Source of the DNA: Chthonomonas sp.
Lineage (GTDB): Bacteria; Armatimonadota; Fimbriimonadia; Fimbriimonadales; Fimbriimonadaceae
DNA: 64,000 bases
NCBI GenBank assembly: GCA_016788585.1
Contig: JAEURP010000014.1
Location: 47,949-111,948, forward strand
Reading direction: 5' to 3'
The position numbers were made by a program, and so were the translations under genes. Below are positions 59,188 through 64,000 of the stretch, piece by piece; position 1 is the stretch's first letter; each line of letters opens with the position of its first letter. Below the pieces are notes generated by a model. It made no database searches, was not told where the DNA came from, and was given only the letters and a program-made list of their open reading frames with translations.

Positions 59188-59946
59188 ATGACACCTCCAA
59201 TTCCCACAACTGACCTTCAAATTGGGGAGTTCCAAATTCCGCTTCCAATCGCGGCGGCACTAGTCGGACTGCTTGGTGTAGGCCTAGGTCTGTTCATCAA
59301 GCCTATGTTCGACAAGGCGGCTGAGCGTCGGGCAGCTCGCCGCGCCTTTCACTTGAAGCGCGCAGAGCATCTATCCAAAATCATTGCGGGAATCATCGAG
59401 TATCGAGCTATTGCTCCAGAGGCGCGCGAAGCGCACATAGAAGCCGATAACCGACTCTTGTTTCCGCCTAGTTTTCAGCCAGGAGAGGCTGACCCTCGGC
59501 GCGACGCAATTGCCCTCAAATCCTACGACTTGGCGCACGAGTACCGAAAGCGTCTAAATGGCATCCTATCTACATGCTTGGTTGAAGCAGAGTTGTACGG
59601 CGATATACCGACCCACAAGAATATGAAGAAGCTCAAGTCGCGACACCTAATTGATTGCGTCCAGTGCTTCTTCTACTACAAATTCATGGACTTGATAGTT
59701 AGAGACTCTAATCGCCAAGACGATGCTTGGCGGCATTCACAGGCATTTACGGTTGACCTTCGTGCACTTGCCACCATGGAAACCGAATGTGCAAACAGGC
59801 TTGCATTCAAACCGGGGGAGCTACCCTACATAGAGAAGTTCGACGATTCAATTTCATTCGAGCAAGTCGACGTGAGGGGTCTAGACATATCGACCATGAT
59901 AGACGCACTCTTGCAAAACGCGCATCCAAATGGCACCAAGTCCTGA
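59188..59946 (+). CDS. membrane-anchored helical protein B, paralogue of A
   Basis: This 252-residue protein has one N-terminal transmembrane helix (IAAALVGLLGVGLGLFI) and a cytosolic helical domain starting AAERRAARRAFHLKRAEHLSK. Shared landmarks with protein A are the YGD/YGE motif after a long helix and a C-terminal LPY segment (KPGELPYIEKF versus TPELPYLSRM). It overlaps the next gene by 17 bases. There are no enzymatic motifs. Confidence 0.6.
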   Translation: MTPPIPTTDLQIGEFQIPLPIAAALVGLLGVGLGLFIKPMFDKAAERRAARRAFHLKRAEHLSKIIAGIIEYRAIAPEAREAHIEADNRLLFPPSFQPGEADPRRDAIALKSYDLAHEYRKRLNGILSTCLVEAELYGDIPTHKNMKKLKSRHLIDCVQCFFYYKFMDLIVRDSNRQDDAWRHSQAFTVDLRALATMETECANRLAFKPGELPYIEKFDDSISFEQVDVRGLDISTMIDALLQNAHPNGTKS

Positions 59947-60640
59947 CTTAATTTCCCAAGCCGAGTGGCTCAAACTAGGCCTCAGCGGTCTCACCGGCGG
60001 AGTCCTTGCGCTCATTGGGCGAGAATGGTTCGACAGACGCGCAGAGCAGAGGAAGTTCGATAGAGACGAGCATCTGAGGCGACGAGAGTTGCTAGGCACA
60101 ATAAGTGCGCGCCTGTCCGAATGCATAAGTAATCGGCACTCGATTCGTGGACTGATAGAAGTAGAGATTCAAAGTGAAGACGCCCTAGAAGCCATTGAAG
60201 AGTATGAGAAGCTCGTCGAAGACGGAGAGAGATTGTTCGACTACCTAGACGATTCGGCTAGAGCCTACGGCAATGCGGTTGAGGACTGGACAGTTCAGGA
60301 ATGGATATCCGCGACTGCATTCGTTGCAAATCGTGCGGGCTTCTTGACTATGGACTTGACATTGCCCATACAGTTGAACAGGCATGTCTCAATGATGCTC
60401 GAACTCATCCAAAGTGGCGTTGAGGAACTCCAAACATTCGAGTACAAAATGGCACGAGAGAGAGTCCGTCCGAGGTGGTTTAGTAAGCCGAAAACACCGA
60501 GGTCACAAACGTATATCCTAGACAAGCTGAATAGAGTCAAGTATTCGGTGGCTAGTCAAACAAGCTCTAAGGAGACTCCAGCGACCGTAGCTAGGAACGG
60601 GTCTGGTTTAGTCGTGGCGGAAAGAACGGAACACCCCTAA
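59930..60640 (+). CDS. membrane-anchored helical protein C
   Basis: This 236-residue protein has the same design as A and B: an N-terminal helix (LGLSGLTGGVLALIG), then REWFDRRAEQRKFDRDEHLRRRELL and a long helical cytosolic domain. Sequence identity with A and B is low outside this layout. It overlaps gene B by 17 bases and ends the operon. The three proteins may form one membrane complex. Confidence 0.6.
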   Translation: MAPSPDLISQAEWLKLGLSGLTGGVLALIGREWFDRRAEQRKFDRDEHLRRRELLGTISARLSECISNRHSIRGLIEVEIQSEDALEAIEEYEKLVEDGERLFDYLDDSARAYGNAVEDWTVQEWISATAFVANRAGFLTMDLTLPIQLNRHVSMMLELIQSGVEELQTFEYKMARERVRPRWFSKPKTPRSQTYILDKLNRVKYSVASQTSSKETPATVARNGSGLVVAERTEHP

Positions 60641-60647
60641 TTCCTAA

Positions 60648-60794
60648 TTGGTCGCGACCAAGCTCAGGTTTCATTCGACCGAGAAGACTTTTCGTTCGAT
60701 AAATGTCATCTCGGTCACGAACGAATACAGCTTTCGTTCGACAAATCTAAGGTTTCCTTCGACCTAAATCATCTCGGTCGCGGCTCAGCGCACT
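60648..60794 (+). repeat. phased 21-bp repeat array between convergent genes
   Basis: TTTC[AGC]TTCGA-type units start at 60669, 60690, 60732 and 60753. CGA/CGG steps fall at 60655, 60676, 60697, 60718, 60739, 60760 and 60781, all exactly 21 bases apart, and ATCTCGGTC recurs 63 bases apart (60708 and 60771). Seven units fill the gap. Translated, they give seven-residue repeats (FRSTNLR type on the plus strand, VERKLYS type on the minus strand), but stops interrupt both. Confidence 0.75.
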
Positions 60795-60823
60795 TTGGTA
60801 ACCACCGAGGAGGCATTCCATGT

Positions 60824-61531
60824 TCAACGAGGTACACGGACTGTTTTGATTACAAGAGTGATTTGATGCTCGTACCCAGTGTCGAGCTTCCAAGTCGTCT
60901 TAAGCGGACGGACGCTGCCGGATAGCGCCTGAACGACTGCGCGGTAACTTCCAGCTGGAAACCTCTCACCCAGCGATGCACCGGCTCGGATCGTCCGCGT
61001 CACAGTTGTAGGGCCGACCAAATAGACCCTTAGCGAATATTGCGTGCTGTTCTTGACAGTAAGCTTTGGCGCGACATAGTCGCGCGCCCGCGTGCCCGTA
61101 ACATCCGGCAACGTACCTGCGTCTTTCTGGCTGCCAAGGTGACGAGCAACCAACGCCACCCACGGGCCAGCCTGAATGTCGAAGTATGTACCTCGATCAG
61201 GATATCTTTGGCGCTCCCGTTCAAAGTAATCTACTTTCTCCAGAGCTTGTTTGAGTGTGACTTTCTCTCGAAAGACAACGGCGAAGGTGGGAACGTAGAG
61301 TTCGGCGCCGTCCGTATTGAGAACGGTCACGTACTCCGAGTTCTTTGCGAGAATCACGAGCTTATGGCTAGCCGAAAGTTCTTCAACAATCACTGTGCAT
61401 TCCGGGTCGGAGTACTTCGCTGTAACGTGCTGCGTCAACCCGAGCGTCGCAATAACCTGAGCCTGGGCGTCCCCAACGAGGCAAATCGCGAACACCGTAA
61501 GACAAAGAAGCCTCTGAAGAAGAAGTGTCAT
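60824..61531 (-). CDS. exported protein, possibly SH3-like
   Basis: This 235-residue protein has a signal peptide (LLCLTVFAICLVGDAQAQ), then a region with the beat of an SH3-type fold (HKLVILAKNSEYVTVLNTDGAELYV), a helical part (LKQALEKVDYFERERQRYP) and a C-terminal beta-sandwich (LRVYLVGPTTVTRTIRAG ... RAVVQALSG). I recognise no full-length family. ATG 61531 is chosen because TATATT lies 7 nt before it. It diverges from the M48 protease gene. Confidence 0.6.
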   Translation of the reverse strand: MTLLLQRLLCLTVFAICLVGDAQAQVIATLGLTQHVTAKYSDPECTVIVEELSASHKLVILAKNSEYVTVLNTDGAELYVPTFAVVFREKVTLKQALEKVDYFERERQRYPDRGTYFDIQAGPWVALVARHLGSQKDAGTLPDVTGTRARDYVAPKLTVKNSTQYSLRVYLVGPTTVTRTIRAGASLGERFPAGSYRAVVQALSGSVRPLKTTWKLDTGYEHQITLVIKTVRVPR

Positions 61532-61579
61532 TACTTCCAATATAGCGAAAGTGAGGCAATTTTTGTGTAATATTGGCCT
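61532..61579. promoter_or_regulatory. divergent leaderless promoters
   Basis: On the minus strand TATATT (61539-61544) lies 7 nt before ATG 61531. On the plus strand TAATAT (61568-61573) lies 6 nt before GTG 61580. The whole gap is 48 bases. Confidence 0.6.
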
Positions 61580-62764
61580 GTGAGTCTTCAACAAAAACCG
61601 ACGCTAGGCCGACGAGTTGGACAGTTTTTTGGCAACGCCCTGTCGTGCGCTTTCCAAGTTGCGTTTCTTCTCGTTATCGGTTTCTTTACCCTCGCCAGCT
61701 GCAGCAGCGACGTAAAGGGCCTCCTGGGGTGGACGGGCCTCTGGGGCAAGCCAGAGAAGCCTGTCGAATTTCGGCAGGCGACCGATTCCACAGCCGATAT
61801 GCGCATCCTGCTGCCTTTGGGGCGCGTTGCGACCATGGCCGGCATGGATTTGGACAAGATCAAAGTGGCGATGGCGAGGGACCAGCGTGTCAACGCCCTG
61901 ACCATGGGATCGGACACCTTTGTTTTCTTTGAAGGGCTTACTAAACTGACCGACGCCCAGATCGAGGCGGTCGTCGCGCATGAAGTTGCCCACGCTATCC
62001 TGGACCACAGTAGAAAGGGCGGGGGAATGGTTAAGGGTATCGAGACAGTAACGAGTATTGCGGGGGCACTCCTTGGGCACGACGACGGAGCCAGCCAGGA
62101 AGCCAAGTCTTGGGCCGTGGCAATGGTGTTTTCCCCCTACAGTCGAAATCAGGAACTAGAGGCAGATCGGAAGGCGGTTGAACTACTCCGGATGGCCGGA
62201 TACCCAGCCCGAGCGACAGACGTTATGTGCGAAACCCTTGGCGCTCTTGAGAAAGAGGGCGGAGCTGGCGGCGGCTTCCTGTCAACCCACCCCGCAATTT
62301 CGGAGAGAGTAGCGGCCCTACGCAAGGAGCCGCCGGGGCCAATGGGGATCCTTACAAAACAGCAGTACTGGGACCTCATAAAGTGTCTCTTTTCAAGAGG
62401 CGACTCGCCATTTGCTGCGCTTGAAGGGGACCTAGGAGGGTTGCTCAAAGAAAAAGGCGAGGAAGCTGCTCGGTCCGAACTAAAGGAGTGGGCTGGCACG
62501 TCGACTGACTTCCTCGCTAGCCTCATTCAGGATCTTAGCGCAATGAGTGAGCCCAAGGACTACTCTAAACCTCACGGGCTCCTCATCAAGCTTTTCGAAG
62601 ATCTCCAGGGTGGCGTTGAAAAGAAGCTTGAAGCCGCAAGGGCGGGCGACCTGCAAAAAGCAATTACGATTGAAAAATCGATCTCGGAAACGCTTGAGAA
62701 CGCCCCGGAGGAGCTACCGAAGTTTTTCGAGGAGGGCGCGAAGCTTGGGTTCACTATGGAGTGA
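61580..62764 (+). CDS. M48-family metalloprotease lipoprotein
   Basis: This 394-residue exported protease has the lipobox TLASC (Cys41), zinc ligands HEVAH (134-138) and EADRKAVELL (the third ligand, about 194), and the AISERVAALR end of the peptidase domain. A C-terminal helical region of about 130 residues follows. It resembles LoiP/YggG-type periplasmic proteases rather than the polytopic HtpX. It probably degrades misfolded envelope proteins. The GTG start is fixed by TAATAT 6 nt upstream. Confidence 0.85.
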   Translation: MSLQQKPTLGRRVGQFFGNALSCAFQVAFLLVIGFFTLASCSSDVKGLLGWTGLWGKPEKPVEFRQATDSTADMRILLPLGRVATMAGMDLDKIKVAMARDQRVNALTMGSDTFVFFEGLTKLTDAQIEAVVAHEVAHAILDHSRKGGGMVKGIETVTSIAGALLGHDDGASQEAKSWAVAMVFSPYSRNQELEADRKAVELLRMAGYPARATDVMCETLGALEKEGGAGGGFLSTHPAISERVAALRKEPPGPMGILTKQQYWDLIKCLFSRGDSPFAALEGDLGGLLKEKGEEAARSELKEWAGTSTDFLASLIQDLSAMSEPKDYSKPHGLLIKLFEDLQGGVEKKLEAARAGDLQKAITIEKSISETLENAPEELPKFFEEGAKLGFTME

Positions 62765-62851
62765 GAGCCTCCTAGAGTTTCCCGCAACGCCTGCCCGTGC
62801 GCCAACGCTTGCATAACTAGCATTGCGCCACCCAAAGCGGGCTCCCAATGC

Positions 62852-62864
62852 TACTATTAGTAGG
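62852..62864 (+). promoter_or_regulatory. -10-like box TACTAT 7 nt before the ParB-like gene
   Basis: TACTAT (62852-62857) precedes ATG 62865 by seven bases, the same spacing as the other leaderless starts. Confidence 0.4.
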
Positions 62865-63150
62865 ATGCCAACGCCTGCACCTCGTGAGGATAATACTCCC
62901 GTTTACCCGCGGCTCCCGACGGCCGACCTACTGCTTGACCCGAAGAATCCTCGGCTCATTGAGTACGGAATAGACGAGGACTGCTCGCAGGACGAGCTCC
63001 TTCAGGTCCTCTGGGATGAGTTTGCAGTGAAGGAGCTTGCGATGTCGATCGCTTACAACGGGTACTTCAATCACGAGCCGCTATTCATCGAAATCGAAAG
63101 GGAATTGGGCTCGATCGTCATTGAAGGGAATCGGCGCCTAGCGGCGGGCG
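62865..63150 (+). pseudogene. ParB/sulfiredoxin-like gene, interrupted by a transposase insertion
   Basis: The first 95 codons read LLLDPKNPRLIEYG, then LAMSIAYNGYFNHEPLFIEI and IVIEGNRRLAA, the ParB-like nuclease fold with its conserved GNRRL motif. At about 63,150 the sequence changes to a repeat element. After the element, at 63,977 on, GCTATGCGAAACTCACC reads AMRNSP in a fitting continuation (EGNRRLAA ... AMRNSP). The gene was therefore intact before insertion. Family members are DNA-binding or nuclease/phosphotransferase proteins, often in defence islands; the C-terminal part is beyond the window. Confidence 0.65.
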
Positions 63151-63154
63151 GCTG

Positions 63155-63297
63155 GGTGGCCTGGATGACTCCTTGGAACACTGCCCAATGATGGGTGGCA
63201 CTGGTGAAAGGTCGCGTGAACCTCTCTCCTGCGCCAACTGACCTCGACCTTACACCAGTGACTAAGCACCACATCCTTCCATCTTACAGCATGCCAA
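63155..63297 (-). repeat. left inverted repeat of the transposase element
   Basis: Read on the minus strand it contains CTGTAAGATGGAAGG, GACCTTTCACCAGTGCCACC and CCACCCAGCC, and matches the copies at 29,145-29,287 and 63,872-63,970. Confidence 0.7.
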
Positions 63298-63318
63298 AGA
63301 AGACCCCAAAATGAGGTT

Positions 63319-63864
63319 GTGAAGCTGAAAAAGCGCAAGGCGATCGACATTGATGGGCATCTGCATCTGCTCACCTTCACCGTTTACCGCCGAGTTGCCG
63401 CGTTGGAGGACCGCAGATGCGCTCAGCTTTTCGTGGAATCACTTGCCCGAGCGCGCGAAGAATTGGGTTTCAAGCTGCTCGCCTATGTGGTGATGCCCGA
63501 GCACGTCCATTTGCTTCTACAGCCCAAGCCCGGTTGCAGGGTGGCGCAGATTCTGAGGGCCATCAAGCAGCCCGCTTCGAACCGGATTCTGCGCTACCTC
63601 AAAGAAACGCGGCCAACCTATTCGCAGCGATTCCTCATGATCTCAGCCGACGGCAAGGAGAGCCACCGGTTTTGGCAAGCCGGCGGAGGGCATGATCGCA
63701 ACGTCGTGTCCGACGCGGTGCTGCGCTACTCGCTGGACTACATCCATTGCAATCCCATTCGGCGAGGGCTCTGCACCTTCATTCATCAGTGGGAGTTTTC
63801 TAGCGCTCTCGCCTATTGCGATGAGGAAGGCGAGCCACCAATTTCGGTCGATTGGCTTGACTGA
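63319..63864 (+). CDS. REP-associated tyrosine transposase (RAYT, TnpA_REP)
   Basis: This 181-residue Y1-type HUH transposase has the metal-binding HVH in MPEHVHLLLQPK (62-64). The catalytic tyrosine is most likely in the VLRYSLDYIHCNPIRRGLC helix, typical of this family. RAYT proteins move or maintain REP-like palindromes by cutting single-stranded DNA. It starts with GTG 63319 and lies between two inverted copies of a repeat, as expected for a transposase and its substrate. Confidence 0.85.
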   Translation: MKLKKRKAIDIDGHLHLLTFTVYRRVAALEDRRCAQLFVESLARAREELGFKLLAYVVMPEHVHLLLQPKPGCRVAQILRAIKQPASNRILRYLKETRPTYSQRFLMISADGKESHRFWQAGGGHDRNVVSDAVLRYSLDYIHCNPIRRGLCTFIHQWEFSSALAYCDEEGEPPISVDWLD

Positions 63865-63871
63865 AAACTGC

Positions 63872-63970
63872 TGTAAGATGAAATCATGCGGTGTTTTGAC
63901 ACTGGTGTAAGGTCGAGATCAGTTGGCGCAGGAGGAAGGGTGGTTGCGACCTTTCACCAGTGCCACCCAA
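63872..63970 (+). repeat. right repeat copy of the transposase element
   Basis: CTGTAAGATGAAATC, GACACTGGTGTAAGG and GCGACCTTTCACCAGTGCCACC repeat the left copy in inverted orientation and the solo copy at 29,145. The ParB-like frame appears to resume a few bases later. Confidence 0.7.
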
Positions 63971-64000
63971 CGTAGGTGCTATGCGAAACTCACCCCGGCC

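Larger units (their letters stand above)
63150..63975 (+). mobile_element. REP-associated tyrosine transposase element flanked by inverted repeats
   Basis: The element consists of a minus-oriented repeat copy (63,155-63,297), the transposase gene (63,319-63,864) and a plus-oriented repeat copy (63,872-63,970). The left side carries about 45 extra bases (GGCTGGGTGGCC to CCCAATGAT) that the right side lacks. The element splits the ParB-like gene. A related non-autonomous element lies at 28,992-29,287. Confidence 0.7.

Noticed and set aside
48199..60794. CRISPR-Cas locus suggested by the Cas4-like nuclease and the 21-bp repeats
   Set aside because: No Cas1, Cas2 or effector gene is present, and the 21-bp units are contiguous without spacers.

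Overview
The window is bacterial and gene-dense, with moderate to high GC. Gene content suggests the phylum Armatimonadota, Fimbriimonas-like: a proteasome-type ARC/Mpa AAA ATPase, DUF642 plus dockerin repeats, FHA and von Willebrand A proteins carrying DPN[K/R]T repeats, a DUF1573 protein beside a multihaem cytochrome, and an MFS-HEAT fusion. This placement is inference from gene content; there is no rRNA or tRNA in the window to test it.

Bases 1-24,000 are a housekeeping-type region: cell-wall hydrolase end, secreted DUF642/dockerin protein, amidase, proteasome-type ATPase, CBS-GGDEF protein, DnaA-like AAA+ protein, a cytochrome/DUF1573 pair, ndk, an aminotransferase, a flagellar/motility sigma factor, a PpiC foldase, spermidine synthase (speE) and AdoMet decarboxylase (speD), a Rieske oxygenase, a LolD/MacB-type exporter and a DsbA-RibD fusion. 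Bases 24,400-30,341 are a tandemly duplicated two-gene module that is decaying (frameshift, nonsense codon, C-terminal remnants, and a palindromic mobile element inside one remnant). Bases 30,300-47,000 return to ordinary genes: uracil-DNA glycosylase, Fe-S oxidoreductase, MlaE, SprT-like protein, bifunctional NAD(P)HX repair enzyme, two FHA proteins, VKOR-thioredoxin with a cysteine-rich exported peptide, and a vWA protein.

Bases 47,000-64,000 look like an accessory or defence island. It holds a RecB/Cas4-like nuclease, an IS1595-type transposase and a zinc-ribbon protein in one overlapping operon; an N4-cytosine-type methyltransferase, a GHKL (MORC/MutL-like) ATPase and a small HTH regulator in another; an antitoxin/PIN toxin pair; a PD-(D/E)XK-like protein; an unrecognised five-gene operon with three membrane-anchored helical proteins; a phased 21-bp repeat array; an M48 protease; and a ParB-like gene split by a REP-associated tyrosine transposase flanked by inverted copies of its repeat.

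A signal runs through the whole window: many genes have a -10 box (TATACT, TAGAAT, TATAAT, TAATAT and similar) exactly 6-8 nt before the start codon. This implies leaderless mRNAs and fixes several starts, including GTG and TTG starts. Several genes (at about 24.0, 24.8, 28.7, 42.03 and 57.98 kb) need one base change to be intact. They are either real pseudogenes or assembly errors.
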